Shown here: positions 9,108 through 18,229 of the stretch, piece after piece
Layout of the letters: the number at the start of each line of letters is the position of its first letter
Numbering within the stretch: the stretch's first letter is position 1
Assembly (NCBI RefSeq): GCF_022376295.1
Contig: NZ_CP060140.1
Span: forward strand, 2,608,356 to 2,672,355
Direction: 5' to 3'
DNA: 64,000 nt
DNA from: Nodularia sphaerocarpa UHCC 0038
GTDB taxonomy: Bacteria; Cyanobacteriota; Cyanobacteriia; Cyanobacteriales; Nostocaceae
The notes under the pieces: model-generated
Told to the model about the DNA's origin: nothing
The model's input: only the letters and a program-made list of their open reading frames with translations
Databases searched by the model: none
Made by a program: the position numbers and the translations under genes

Positions 9108-10067
9108 CTACTCAGATTTTTTCATTTTGTTAATTTCTTGTTGCAATTCTTCAATTTGTTTCCGCAAGGTTTCTACTTCCTCTGGGGAGGTTTCGGCGGC
9201 AACATTTACCGCACCGGATGCTGTTCGCTGGTAGTTTCCTCGGCGAATTTGCTTGTATTCTTCTGATACTGACCATTCCTGTAAATACCGCAGGCGTTCC
9301 ACAGGGAAAGGATGGCTCAACATTGTACCTTGAGCGCCATTGTAAATCAAGAATTTATAAACCTGATTCAGTCCATCGTCATCCAGTGCATGATAATTTT
9401 CTGACTGCTTCATAAACTCCTGTAAACTGCATTCATGAGCATATTTTATACTGCCGCCTGAAACTTTCATCATGGATGACATGACAATATTTAAGTCATC
9501 CATCACTAACAAAGCCGCCCGATCTGCGGTTAATTCGGCTTTGCGTCGCCATTCAAAAAAGGCATAAATCAAAGCTTGAGAGACAAAATTGCCAATACCG
9601 AAGGTTAATTCTCCCAAGGCGGAAGCAGCACTCATCGCCCACATCGCCATTTGAATTAAAATAGTATGACCACATTTAATATGCCCCAGTTCATGGGCTA
9701 ACACTGCCCGAATCTCGGCTTCGTCGAGTAAGTCTAGTATCCCTGTATTGATGACTATGTAAGGATTCTCTTGCCCCAGGGCATAACTATTGGCTTGGGG
9801 GTTCTGCACGACAAATAGCGCAGGTTCTGGGTAAATGTCCAAATCCCGCACGCATTCGCGGAAAATCTGGTAAATAGTGGAATATTGCCTCGGCCCTACT
9901 TGGATGGCGTTGCCCATTAGATAGACTAACTGAGGGCGTTCGTAGACAAATTCCACAAATTTACGAGCTATTAAATCAAATCCTGGTAAATTTCGTAAAG
10001 CTTCTTCGGCTTGGCGATCCAGTGGATGCCTGAAGGCTTCGCTGGAGATTCCTTTGTATGTTGGCAT
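9108..10067 (-). CDS. M48-family zinc metalloprotease
   Basis: The 319-residue protein has the zinc motif HELGH at residues 125-129, preceded by NTGILDLLDEAEIRAVLA, and the third ligand region ELTADRAALLV downstream, as in M48 (HtpX/Ste24-like) peptidases. The hydrophobic segment between them (TILIQMAMWAMSAASALG) may be membrane-embedded. The C-terminus ends in a predicted coiled coil (VETLRKQIEELQQEINKMKK). Family members degrade damaged membrane proteins; the substrate here is unknown. The ATG at 10067 begins MPTYKGISSEAFRHPLDRQA, a typical opening for the cyanobacterial group. Confidence 0.88.
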   Translation of the reverse strand: MPTYKGISSEAFRHPLDRQAEEALRNLPGFDLIARKFVEFVYERPQLVYLMGNAIQVGPRQYSTIYQIFRECVRDLDIYPEPALFVVQNPQANSYALGQENPYIVINTGILDLLDEAEIRAVLAHELGHIKCGHTILIQMAMWAMSAASALGELTFGIGNFVSQALIYAFFEWRRKAELTADRAALLVMDDLNIVMSSMMKVSGGSIKYAHECSLQEFMKQSENYHALDDDGLNQVYKFLIYNGAQGTMLSHPFPVERLRYLQEWSVSEEYKQIRRGNYQRTASGAVNVAAETSPEEVETLRKQIEELQQEINKMKKSE

Positions 10068-10177
10068 AATTTAGGGTAGTAACAACTAATGTCTAGACGT
10101 GATGAATCGCGTCTCTACAAGATAATGGAAATGGGGCGATTGGAATTAGAAATCACTTTGTATGGGATGAAAAGCTT

Positions 10178-11728
10178 GTGATTGAGGCTGAAGTTCATTT
10201 GTCACTACATAACTTCCTGCGATCGCAGGCGGGGTTTCCTTCCTGGCCCCATCATTTAACGATGGCACGGTTGGTAGCACGCGCCTTGCGTCTGGGACGT
10301 AGTGCCTTAATTCAAGTGGGGGCGGTTTCTGGCTATCAAGGTCGTTATCGCACGAGTTTTGTGGCATCGGCTTTGATGTGGCATGGCCCTGTAATTATTG
10401 TCGCCTCAGCAGCAGTACAGCAACGTCTCCTGCAAGTGGAAATTCCTCGTCTTCAACCGTGGTTACAAGCGAATAAACCCATTAGGACAGGTGAAACTTG
10501 GCCAGGAAATGATTTTCAAGGATTACTCCTCACTTCTCCGGAAGCTTGGTTAAAAGGGCAGTTCACTTCTGCTGATAGTTTTCCTCCAGGTATTCCCACA
10601 ATTATTGATGGGGTAGATGATCTAGAAGATTGGGTACGTGATCAGCTTACCCAAGATATTCAACCCCATGATTGGGATCAACTCATGTTAGCTTGTCCCG
10701 ACCAAGCCGAAATAATTCGCTCTACACGGGCGCAGCTAACACATAAACTTTTTCAGCATCCAGCTAATCCATATCAGTGCTATCTCATTTCCCAGGCAGA
10801 AGTAGAGATTTTAAGTGATCTATATTCACAACTGGAGTCGGTGGAAACATTACCAAACCCCTGGAAAGATTTTTGGCAGCAATTCTCTACCAGTAATGAA
10901 AATCTCCCCCCATCTAATCTCTTCTGGGCAACGATCGCCCGTCGTCAAGGGTTATTTTCTTTACACTACACCCCGATTGAATTAGGCGAAAGTCTCAGAG
11001 TTATTTGGCAGAGGCAACCAGTGGTATTAATTGGTAGTGCCTTGGAACCAGAAACTGAAGCCCCATTGTTTCGTCAGCGTTTGGGTTTAGATGACGTAAC
11101 TTGTTTGAAGTTTTCTAATGATCATCAAGGGACTGCTATCCAATTGTATGTCCCCCATAAGTTGCCTTTACCCAATACCCCAGAGTTTCAAGCCGCATTT
11201 ATTCACAAGGTTCGGACACTGCTTTGTCTGAGTGCCGCCGCCCCAGGTTTAACGGTGGTATTGGTGGGAGATGTGCCACTGAAGGCTCAAGTAGGTGCTA
11301 TTTTGGCTTCTGAGTTTGGTTCACGGGTGCAGGTTGAAAAAACTTGTTTGGATGAGAATGGGATTTTAATCAGTGGCTGGGAATTTTGGCGATCGCATCA
11401 ATCGGTTTTACCAGCACCCCATCTATTAATTATTGCCACTTTACCGTTACCATCTTTGGAAAATCCCCTGGTGGCTGGTAGAGTTGCTCATTACAAGCGA
11501 TCGCATCAAGATTGGTTTCGGTTATTTTTGTTACCAGCAGCTTTAAGTGAATTACAACGAGCGATCGCACCAGTTCGAGAAAGTCAAGGTATTGTGGCTT
11601 TACTAGATAGCCGTGTAGTTAACCGGAGCTATGGCGCGCAAGTCCTGGCTGTTCTCAGTCCTTTGGCACGTATTAATTACCTTGATCCCAGCCTCTTTTC
11701 CCAACCTAATGACGAAGATCCCGGCTAA
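10178..11728 (+). CDS. DinG-like helicase-fold protein with eroded motifs
   Basis: The start is a GTG at 10178; the frame has no ATG before residue 29. The C-terminal half follows the DinG/XPD-type pattern: LPLPSLENPLVAGRVAHYK, then LFLLPAALSELQRAIAPVR and GIVALLDSRVVNRSYG, matching the helicase C-terminal domain. However, where a Walker A lysine loop is expected, residues 52-60 read GYQGRYRTS. The DEAH position reads IIDGVD (about 142-147), and motif VI lacks the usual Q..GR.IR. No four-Cys Fe-S cluster is visible. I therefore call it DinG-like and doubt ordinary ATP-driven unwinding. It is a single gene beside the M48 protease, divergently oriented. Confidence 0.7.
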   Translation: MIEAEVHLSLHNFLRSQAGFPSWPHHLTMARLVARALRLGRSALIQVGAVSGYQGRYRTSFVASALMWHGPVIIVASAAVQQRLLQVEIPRLQPWLQANKPIRTGETWPGNDFQGLLLTSPEAWLKGQFTSADSFPPGIPTIIDGVDDLEDWVRDQLTQDIQPHDWDQLMLACPDQAEIIRSTRAQLTHKLFQHPANPYQCYLISQAEVEILSDLYSQLESVETLPNPWKDFWQQFSTSNENLPPSNLFWATIARRQGLFSLHYTPIELGESLRVIWQRQPVVLIGSALEPETEAPLFRQRLGLDDVTCLKFSNDHQGTAIQLYVPHKLPLPNTPEFQAAFIHKVRTLLCLSAAAPGLTVVLVGDVPLKAQVGAILASEFGSRVQVEKTCLDENGILISGWEFWRSHQSVLPAPHLLIIATLPLPSLENPLVAGRVAHYKRSHQDWFRLFLLPAALSELQRAIAPVRESQGIVALLDSRVVNRSYGAQVLAVLSPLARINYLDPSLFSQPNDEDPG

Positions 11729-11836
11729 TTGACTATTTACGTTTTGTCAATTCTAGAGCGATCGCCTCAAAGCAAGCGCTATCATGAATTTTAGTGCAAG
11801 TTATCTTAAAACCTGATTAAATTTGAATTCCTGATT

Positions 11837-12049
11837 ATGGGTGAAGCAAAGCGTCGTAAAACTACACTGGGAGATAACTATGGTCAAGATACACGCATCT
11901 TGCCTTGGGTTCCCATCACCAAAACCCAATCTCAACAGTTTATGGAGTTGACTACTCGTAGTACCTGGTTCTGTATTGGTGCGATCGTCGTCGCCTGGAT
12001 AACTATCCGTTTTATCGGTCCTGCCTTCGGTTGGTGGGAAGTAGTCTAG
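11837..12049 (+). CDS. DUF2839 small membrane protein
   Basis: A 70-residue protein starting MGEAKRRK, the signature of DUF2839, with one transmembrane helix (STWFCIGAIVVAWITIRFIG) near the C-terminus. The family occurs in cyanobacteria and in plant plastid-targeted proteins. Function unknown. A 9-base stem (CCGCTATAC/GTATAGCGG, 12062-12094) follows the stop and may end the transcript, though the U-run is poor. Confidence 0.85.
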   Translation: MGEAKRRKTTLGDNYGQDTRILPWVPITKTQSQQFMELTTRSTWFCIGAIVVAWITIRFIGPAFGWWEVV

Positions 12050-12524
12050 CAGAACTACTCACCGCTATACTCAAAGAAGTACCAAGTATAGCGGAGGTTT
12101 TCAGTCTCCCAGTCAAAATTTCCTCAAGTTGGTCAAATTTGTGTAGTTAAATTGGATCTGCTCAAAATAAGTTTTATGTAGCCGATACAACCGTTTTTTT
12201 CTGATTATCAGGACAATTGGGAATTATTGGTAGCTTTTGCGGCACAACCTCCAGAAATAAAAAAATCCTGGCGAAATGGCAACATACTTATGCCATGTTC
12301 AGTTAGTCTCAGTATTAAGCCATAAATATTTAGGGTAAGTATTTGGCACTCTTCTGAAAATTACTGAAAATATCTTAAACATTCCTCCCATACAGCGCAC
12401 AGTCCCCCATTCTCCAGCTAAAATTATCTACCCAACTCTATAGTTTTAGGCGGATTAACTGTGTGTACCCAATAGTTCAAAAGTACTATAAGCTAAGTAA
12501 GCAGCGAATAAACTAAACTATCTT

Positions 12525-12748
12525 AGAGGATGTTTGAAAAGTTTTAGGCGAATATAATATGGCTACGCTTCGCGTTAGCGATAAGCTACTACACAGGCAT
12601 AACGCGTAGCGGCTTCCCGGAGGCAAGTCCACCGACCTGGACTAATGAAAAAGTGGGGTTTTTAACCCGCGTAGGCGGGTTTAGTTTGTATAGCCGCGAC
12701 TTTTAGTCGCCAGGGCTAGTAGTAAATTAGACTTTTCAAACAACCTCT
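12525..12748. mobile_element. MITE-like element, 224 bases
   Basis: The ends read AGAGGATGTTTGAAAAGT (left) and the complement of AGAGGTTGTTTGAAAAGT (right), a near-perfect inverted pair. The interior has no long ORF but holds two internal hairpins (AACCCGC/GCGGGTT at 12664-12681, and GCGAC/GTCGC near 12695-12709). A non-autonomous transposon derivative fits best. No clear target-site duplication is visible. Confidence 0.65.
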
Positions 12749-12751
12749 TAG

Positions 12752-12839
12752 GACTCGTAAACAAGACCCAAACCCTTACTAATGACCAATGACAAATGAC
12801 GACCCAAGCTAGTTAACTTTATTTACACCGACCTACTTA
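12752..12839. repeat. Long direct repeat, copy A
   Basis: This 88-base segment recurs at 52545-52653 with few substitutions. It begins GACTCGTAAACAAGAC, contains a (CCAATGA) heptamer tract, and ends GACCTACTTA. Copy A has three heptamer units and copy B has six, which explains the 21-base length difference. Confidence 0.85.
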
Positions 12840-13274
12840 CTTTCCTCAAGGGACACATAGATTCACAACCCGACTAAGGATATAAAAAATACTGAAGTGT
12901 TCTCAAAGCCTTAGCCAGAGACTAACCTAGAAGTATATGTCCGAAAAAAATCATCTCCGTAACTTTTCTGTTGTTTACCAATACCAAATTTGCGTTACTC
13001 TTAAAACGTAATCCTTTCCGTTAATCTTTTAATCGGAGAGAAATATATAAGGAAAAGGTTATCTTTATCCAATCTGTCTGATAAATTGAACTTAGAAATT
13101 GAATACTTTGATACGGCAAGCTAAATATTTATCTACTACCCTAAGCAAGGTAGTTAACTAACGATTTCATGAAATTCTGGTAAATTTAATGAATAGTCTA
13201 CAATACCAGTAGATGAAAAAAGCTAAAGAAAATATAAAAGAGACTAAAATGATTGTGGTGTCTGGAGGAAAAAC

Positions 13275-13619
13275 GTGTTTCTGAGACTAGCGCATCAACA
13301 TCGACAATTCGTCCAAGACTTGGTAATGAACCTACAAGCCTTGGCAATTGTACTAGAACGACGGGGATATCCTGCGTCCTGTTATACCTGCGGCGACCAG
13401 ATGAATAGTGCTTCGTTTATGGTTAGCTTGGGCGACAATCACTTGATTCGATTCTTGGTATCCGATTACGGGATTACCTGGACTGAAATGCGAGATGACC
13501 GCGAGTTAATGAAATTAGAGGGTGCAGAGGCAATTAATCAGTTGCAAGAACTGGCTAATCTTGTCAAACAATTTACATCAGCTAGTTCAGGTAATAAAAC
13601 CCTGGCCAAAAAGTGCTAG
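13275..13619 (+). CDS. DUF1815 family protein
   Basis: The start is a GTG at 13275, supported by a strong GGAGG ribosome-binding site about 6 bases upstream. The 114-residue product (MFLRLAHQHRQFVQDLV, then SCYTCGDQMNSASFMVSL) matches DUF1815, a small soluble family that I know mainly from cyanobacteria. No catalytic motif is evident. The long AT-rich leader suggests regulated expression, but no operator was recognised. Confidence 0.85.
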   Translation: MFLRLAHQHRQFVQDLVMNLQALAIVLERRGYPASCYTCGDQMNSASFMVSLGDNHLIRFLVSDYGITWTEMRDDRELMKLEGAEAINQLQELANLVKQFTSASSGNKTLAKKC

Positions 13620-13865
13620 GGCTGACTGTATCTGATGGGGTACTTCAAAACAGGTTCCAATAGTCGCCCTCGCATTGGAAATCTATGGCCGGTAATTGGT
13701 AATAGGTAATTGTGGCTAGATTTACGATTCCACATTACCTATTTCAAATTACTCAGAAATGGTTCGCTAATTCCTGGGCTGTCACGTATTTTAAGTCGTT
13801 AATCAAAATCTTATGAGAGAATTTTGTCAGATGTGAAACATTCATAGCTGTTAAGAAACTCAAAA

Positions 13866-14366
13866 ATGTCGGAAAAACAACCAATTGCCGGACAATTACC
13901 ACCAACTAGCGCCATTGACCTGCCATCGAACAGCGAATTTGAGAGTTGGTTTGAATATCCAGTCAGAGTGCAACCCCATCATACTGACTATGCAGGTATT
14001 GTCTGGCATGGTACTTATTTAACTTGGATGGAAGAAGCTAGGGTAGAGTGTTTGAGATCAATTGGCATTGATTTTGCTGATTTAGTGGCTTTAGGCTGCG
14101 ATTTACCAGTAGTAGAACTTTCAGTACGCTATCACCGTTCAATTCAGTTAGGTAAGGCTGTAATAGTCAAAACACGCATGACTGAAGTGACTGGTGTCCG
14201 CATGAACTGGGATTATGCTATTGTCTCAATTGATGGACAGGAACTATATGTCACAGCTAAAGTGACATTAGTAGCATTAGATCGCGAAAGAGGTAAAATA
14301 ATGCGTCAACTACCTGCAAGTGTTAAGAACGCGTTAGCTAAGATTTACCCGTTACCCAATAATTAA
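13866..14366 (+). CDS. Hot-dog-fold acyl-CoA thioesterase
   Basis: The core (residues 30-150) has the 4HBT/YbgC-type motif HHTDYAGIVWHGTYLTWMEEAR, in which the conserved Asp contacts the thioester. It is followed by ELSVRYHRSIQLGK and ELYVTAKVTLVALDRERGK. Cyanobacterial relatives include a 1,4-dihydroxy-2-naphthoyl-CoA hydrolase of phylloquinone synthesis, but no men gene is adjacent and substrate cannot be fixed from sequence. The N-terminal 28 residues are a low-complexity leader. Start ATG 13866. A 12-base stem follows the stop. Confidence 0.8.
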   Translation: MSEKQPIAGQLPPTSAIDLPSNSEFESWFEYPVRVQPHHTDYAGIVWHGTYLTWMEEARVECLRSIGIDFADLVALGCDLPVVELSVRYHRSIQLGKAVIVKTRMTEVTGVRMNWDYAIVSIDGQELYVTAKVTLVALDRERGKIMRQLPASVKNALAKIYPLPNN

Positions 14367-14371
14367 CAAAA

Positions 14372-14441
14372 AAGGATGAAGAATGCAGAGGCTTGGCAAA
14401 GCTAATAGCAGGTTTGCTTAAAGATATTCTTCTTCATCCTT
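14372..14441 (+). terminator. Hairpin terminator after thioesterase
   Basis: Arms AAGGATGAAGAA (14372-14383) and TTCTTCATCCTT (14430-14441) are perfectly complementary, with a 46-base loop that has its own partial pairing. The arm is preceded by A-rich and followed by U-rich sequence. Confidence 0.55.
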
Positions 14442-14567
14442 ATTTCTGTGAAAATTTATCGCGCCTTACAGCTATTTTCAGGTAAATAGAGCAGGCAGTA
14501 GGAGCGCAGCCCTTGCGCCCTGACGACAGATGTGGTTCAAATACATGAAAACTCATGTAATCTCGTC

Positions 14568-14762
14568 TTATTTCGGCGAAATTGTTTGAGACAAGTCCAT
14601 GATTTGATGCCAAATATCTTGAGGTGTAATCCCAAAACCGATATTTAATAAAACTAGTATTGCCGCAATTGTTAAGGCATTCTTCAAAGTAGTTTTCAGA
14701 ATTTTAAACAAAATTACAAATACTATCCAAGCAAGAATTAGCATAGGAATCATAAATATCAA
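14568..14762 (-). CDS. Small membrane protein (64 residues)
   Basis: The product is almost entirely hydrophobic: two membrane segments (MIPMLILAWIVFVILF and ALTIAAILVLLNIGFG) joined by a basic turn (KILKTTLKN), then a short amphipathic tail (TPQDIWHQIMDLSQ). The design of two helices plus a tail and the clean ATG start make it a likely real gene of a cyanobacterial family. Function unknown. It lies in otherwise gene-free sequence before dxr. Confidence 0.55.
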   Translation of the reverse strand: MIFMIPMLILAWIVFVILFKILKTTLKNALTIAAILVLLNIGFGITPQDIWHQIMDLSQTISPK

Positions 14763-15026
14763 TTCCTTAAAAATATTCGTTGTTTAAGGTTTACAGTAAA
14801 TATTTATTGACTGAAGAATTACTGTTATAAATTTTTTTCACCCAAGCTATAATAATTATCACCGCTAAGTTTATAGGAGATTCTTCCAGTAATTGTTATT
14901 TACTAAGTATACTCGAAAAAAAATTAGAAGTTTTGCCTAAAAAACTCTTTTATATAATAAGTTAGTGAATTTTTTTGATTGATTGTTAAATATATATAAA
15001 TTATTTAATTAAATAAATCTGAAAAC

Positions 15027-15063
15027 GAGTGAGGAGGGTGTGTTGAAATAACCGTCCTCACTC
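15027..15063 (-). terminator. Terminator downstream of dxr
   Basis: A 12-base stem with one mismatch (GAGTGAGGAGGG against CCGTCCTCACTC) sits just beyond the dxr stop codon. On the minus strand it is followed by a short U-containing stretch. Confidence 0.6.
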
Positions 15064-15074
15064 ATGCTTTTATC

Positions 15075-16283
15075 TTATGGAGTTGTTTGGTGCAGCGAAA
15101 TTACTTGCGAAGAAGATTCTAACTTGTTAGCTACCGTTAAAACTTCTTGCCTTGCCCATTTATCTGCTGCCAAAATATCATCTAAAGCAGGATTTTTACA
15201 GTTATCATTTTGATGGCGATCGCACACTAATTCGATACATCGGGGAATATCTAGAAATTTAATTTTCTCCTCTAAAAATAACGCCACAACCTGTTCATTG
15301 GCAGCATTTAACACCGCCGGCATCGAACCCCCAGCCTTACCAGCAGCATAAGCCAACTGCATACAAGGATACTTCTGGTGGTCTGGTTCACGGAAAGTTA
15401 AATTACCAGCCTTCACCAAATCTAGCCTTTCCCAGTCAGTGTAGATGCGCTCAGGCCAAGATAAAGCATAAAGTAAAGGTAAACGCATATCCGGCCAACC
15501 GAGTTGAGCTAAAACAGATGTATCCTGCAACTCAATCAGCGAGTGAATAATACTCTGGGGATGAATGACAATATCAATATCTTCATAATCCAAGCCAAAC
15601 AAAAAGTGAGCCTCAATCACCTCCAGACCCTTATTCATCAAAGTCGCTGAGTCCACGGTAATTTTCCGCCCCATCGACCAGTTAGGATGCTTCAGAGCAT
15701 CAGCAACCGTCACCTGAGCTAACTTTTCTACATCCCAATCTCGGAAAGCCCCACCAGAAGCCGTCAGCAAAATTCGCCGTAAGCCACCCTTGGGAATACC
15801 TTGGAGACATTGAAATATTGCAGAATGCTCAGAATCAGCAGGTAATAATTTTACACCATGCTTTTCTACTAGAGGTAGAACCACAGGACCACCAGCAATC
15901 AAAGTTTCTTTATTCGCCAAAGCGATATCTTTACCAGCTTCAATAGCGGCGATAGTCGGTAATAAACCAGCACAACCCACAATCCCCGTAACTACAGTTT
16001 CTGCATCACCATAACGGGCGACTTCTATCACCCCAGAAATACCAGCGAGTAAAATCGGTTGGGGATCAAGGTCTTTGATAGCTTCCTGGAGTTCTGGTAA
16101 TTTCTCCTCAGCAGAAATCGCCGCGATACTTGGTCGAAACTGCCGAATTTGAGCCGCCAACATCTGCACATTGCTTCCAGCAGCCAATCCGACAATCCGA
16201 AACTGATCGGGATACTGTGTAACGATATCTAAAGTTTGAGTACCGATTGAGCCAGTAGAACCAACAAGAGTAATAGCTTTCAC
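15075..16283 (-). CDS. dxr: 1-deoxy-D-xylulose 5-phosphate reductoisomerase
   Basis: This NADPH-dependent enzyme makes 2-C-methyl-D-erythritol 4-phosphate in the non-mevalonate isoprenoid pathway. I place the start at the GTG at 16283, so the protein begins with the NADPH loop (KAITLVGSTGSIGTQTL) as is usual and has 402 residues; the upstream ATG at 16322 would add 13 atypical residues. The catalytic region shows SGGAFRD and NKGLEVIEAHFLFG, and the metal/substrate region KHPNWSMG. Single-gene unit; essential in cyanobacteria. Confidence 0.95.
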   Translation of the reverse strand: MKAITLVGSTGSIGTQTLDIVTQYPDQFRIVGLAAGSNVQMLAAQIRQFRPSIAAISAEEKLPELQEAIKDLDPQPILLAGISGVIEVARYGDAETVVTGIVGCAGLLPTIAAIEAGKDIALANKETLIAGGPVVLPLVEKHGVKLLPADSEHSAIFQCLQGIPKGGLRRILLTASGGAFRDWDVEKLAQVTVADALKHPNWSMGRKITVDSATLMNKGLEVIEAHFLFGLDYEDIDIVIHPQSIIHSLIELQDTSVLAQLGWPDMRLPLLYALSWPERIYTDWERLDLVKAGNLTFREPDHQKYPCMQLAYAAGKAGGSMPAVLNAANEQVVALFLEEKIKFLDIPRCIELVCDRHQNDNCKNPALDDILAADKWARQEVLTVANKLESSSQVISLHQTTP

Positions 16284-16633
16284 AATTGCGTTAAAATTTA
16301 CAGACAACTTCCAGTTTGACATTCTCCCGCCCCAGATTGCGGGCTATTCTTTGACTGAACAGCTCAAAATGCTGAAAATCTGGGTGTAGCGTAGACAGTC
16401 AGACAATTTTGGATTTTAGCAGGACTTACGCAAAATATCTTTCAAATCCTCTTTCCTTCGTGTTCTTCGTTCCTTCGTGGTTCATTCTTTCTTAACTTGT
16501 GCGTAAGTCCTATTTAGATTTCGGATTTTGGATTTACCATTAAGGAAGTATTGGTCAAATAAAAAAATGCCAAAATTATGGAACTAGTGAATATAGCCTT
16601 TCCGAGTCTGCACTTCGACTATATTATCTGTGT
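16284..16633. other. Spacer of about 350 bases with one MITE-like element
   Basis: Between dxr and the GT39 gene. No ORF is credible. It contains the element at 16421-16511 and a (TATCTGTGTT)-type direct repeat near 16626-16650 that runs into the 3' end of the GT39 gene. Confidence 0.6.
16421..16511. mobile_element. MITE-like element with perfect 12-base inverted ends
   Basis: AGGACTTACGCA at 16421-16432 and its exact complement TGCGTAAGTCCT at 16500-16511 bound 67 bases of non-coding, C/T-rich sequence. The length and structure fit a miniature inverted-repeat element. No transposase gene of matching ends is in the window. Confidence 0.7.
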
Positions 16634-18229
16634 TTATCTGTGTTTATCTGTGGTCGAATAATTCTTGTAGTACCTGTTGAGGTGGGAATCGCTATAAATT
16701 AAGGTAAACTCTTCAGATGTGCCTAAGACTTGACCGCCAGATAAATTGAGATTCTGTAAACTGGCATGATCTAATAGTAAATAAGATTTATCTAACCACA
16801 TTTTTTGTAAAACTGTGACATCTGCGGGAATGACTTGACAATCACAATAAAAATCTAAACTAGGACGATGATATGCAAAAGAAGCATAAACTTTAGTTCC
16901 TGGTGAAACATGGGCGCGAATTAATTCCGCCACTGGCTTTACCGGAAAGGCTTCGTTTAATTCCCAAATCCAGGATTGCGAACTCATTAATAGTGATAAA
17001 ACTAAATACATTCCCGAAATTAGGACGGGAATAAACAAGCGATCGCGCTGTTTAATTAGCCAAGCTGCTACACTCATACTGATTGCCAAAACCAGACTCA
17101 TGGCTATCAACACAGGCTGAGGATCTGCAACAGCAAAGTAAATACATCCTCCCACACCTGCGACAGCAATAATAGCTAAAAATACTGCCCAATATTTTTT
17201 AATTAAATGGTGATGTTGCCAAACTTCGCTTAGTTTCGCCCCAATTGCTAAAGCTAAAAAGGGATAAACAGGCATGATATACCACGGGAGTTTAGTTCTC
17301 ATCAAAGAAATGGTGACAAAATAAACAATTGTCCCAATCAGAACGAGACGCGCCCAAGTAGTATGACGTTTTTTCGCAGCTAAATATAACCCTCCCGGCA
17401 AAAATATCAACCAGGGAAAACCATATTTGATTAACTCAATTAAATAGTACCAAGGAGGTCCACTATTACCTTCTACAGACTGCACAAGACGGTTAAAGGT
17501 TTGTGCCTGAAAGTTTATTTGTAAGAAATTACTGCCATAATATTGCCATTGGGCAACATACCAAGCCAAAGGTGCAGCCGTACCGAAAAATATTCCCGCC
17601 CAAAAATAGGGATTTTTCCACAAATTTAATTGTCTCTCAGCAATCACGAATACACAAGCGATCGCCCCCAGCAACAAAACAAGCATCCCCTTTGTCAGAG
17701 TAATTAGCCCCAAGCAAATACCCACACCTAAAGCATAGTATTTATTTTGACGTGCTTTCAGCACAAAAAATAACAATAATAAGAAAAAAGTAATACTCGC
17801 CCCATCTAGCATCGCCAGTCGTCCATGACGTACTATAGGCAACATTGTTAAATAAACCAAAGCCGCAAACAAAGCTGGCAAATTTTGCTGAAAAACCAAA
17901 CCACCGACTAAGTACAGTATAGGTACTCCCAAGGCAGTTAATACTGCACTAGGTAAGCGTGTCGTCCACTCATTCACCCCTCCTACAGAGTAAGCCCAAG
18001 CAATTAGTAAATGTATCAGAGGTGGTTTGTTGTGATATGGTTCATCTCCCAAAATTGGGTAAAGCCAACCCATCGAACCAACTGGGGCGCGCCAAATTTC
18101 ACGGGCAACCTGTGCTACAGTACCCTCATCCCAATCACGTAAAGGTAAGTTTCCCAAAAATATTAGCCAGAGAATCAGAGATCCCACAACCAAGCTAAAT
18201 AACCATTCTTTTTCTTGGAATGGACGCAT
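16634..18229 (-). CDS. GT39-type membrane glycosyltransferase (ArnT/PMT-like)
   Basis: A 531-residue polytopic protein with about 11-12 predicted membrane helices. The first periplasmic loop carries the acidic pair typical of the GT-C family (LRDWDEGT, D34-E35), followed by HNKPPLIHLLIAW, the conserved loop in which ArnT/PMT enzymes bind polyprenyl-phosphate sugars. A C-terminal soluble domain (about residues 430-531) follows. It would transfer a sugar from a lipid-phosphate donor to an unknown acceptor on the outside of the plasma membrane. It is single, with no partner adjacent. Confidence 0.85.
   Translation of the reverse strand: MRPFQEKEWLFSLVVGSLILWLIFLGNLPLRDWDEGTVAQVAREIWRAPVGSMGWLYPILGDEPYHNKPPLIHLLIAWAYSVGGVNEWTTRLPSAVLTALGVPILYLVGGLVFQQNLPALFAALVYLTMLPIVRHGRLAMLDGASITFFLLLLFFVLKARQNKYYALGVGICLGLITLTKGMLVLLLGAIACVFVIAERQLNLWKNPYFWAGIFFGTAAPLAWYVAQWQYYGSNFLQINFQAQTFNRLVQSVEGNSGPPWYYLIELIKYGFPWLIFLPGGLYLAAKKRHTTWARLVLIGTIVYFVTISLMRTKLPWYIMPVYPFLALAIGAKLSEVWQHHHLIKKYWAVFLAIIAVAGVGGCIYFAVADPQPVLIAMSLVLAISMSVAAWLIKQRDRLFIPVLISGMYLVLSLLMSSQSWIWELNEAFPVKPVAELIRAHVSPGTKVYASFAYHRPSLDFYCDCQVIPADVTVLQKMWLDKSYLLLDHASLQNLNLSGGQVLGTSEEFTLIYSDSHLNRYYKNYSTTDKHR

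Larger units (their letters stand above)
12050..13274. other. 1.2-kb gene-free spacer with repeats
   Basis: I see no credible gene. The spacer contains a weak hairpin after the DUF2839 gene, an element with 16-base terminal inverted repeats (12525-12748), copy A of a long direct repeat (12752-12839), and an AT-rich stretch leading into the DUF1815 gene. Confidence 0.7.
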
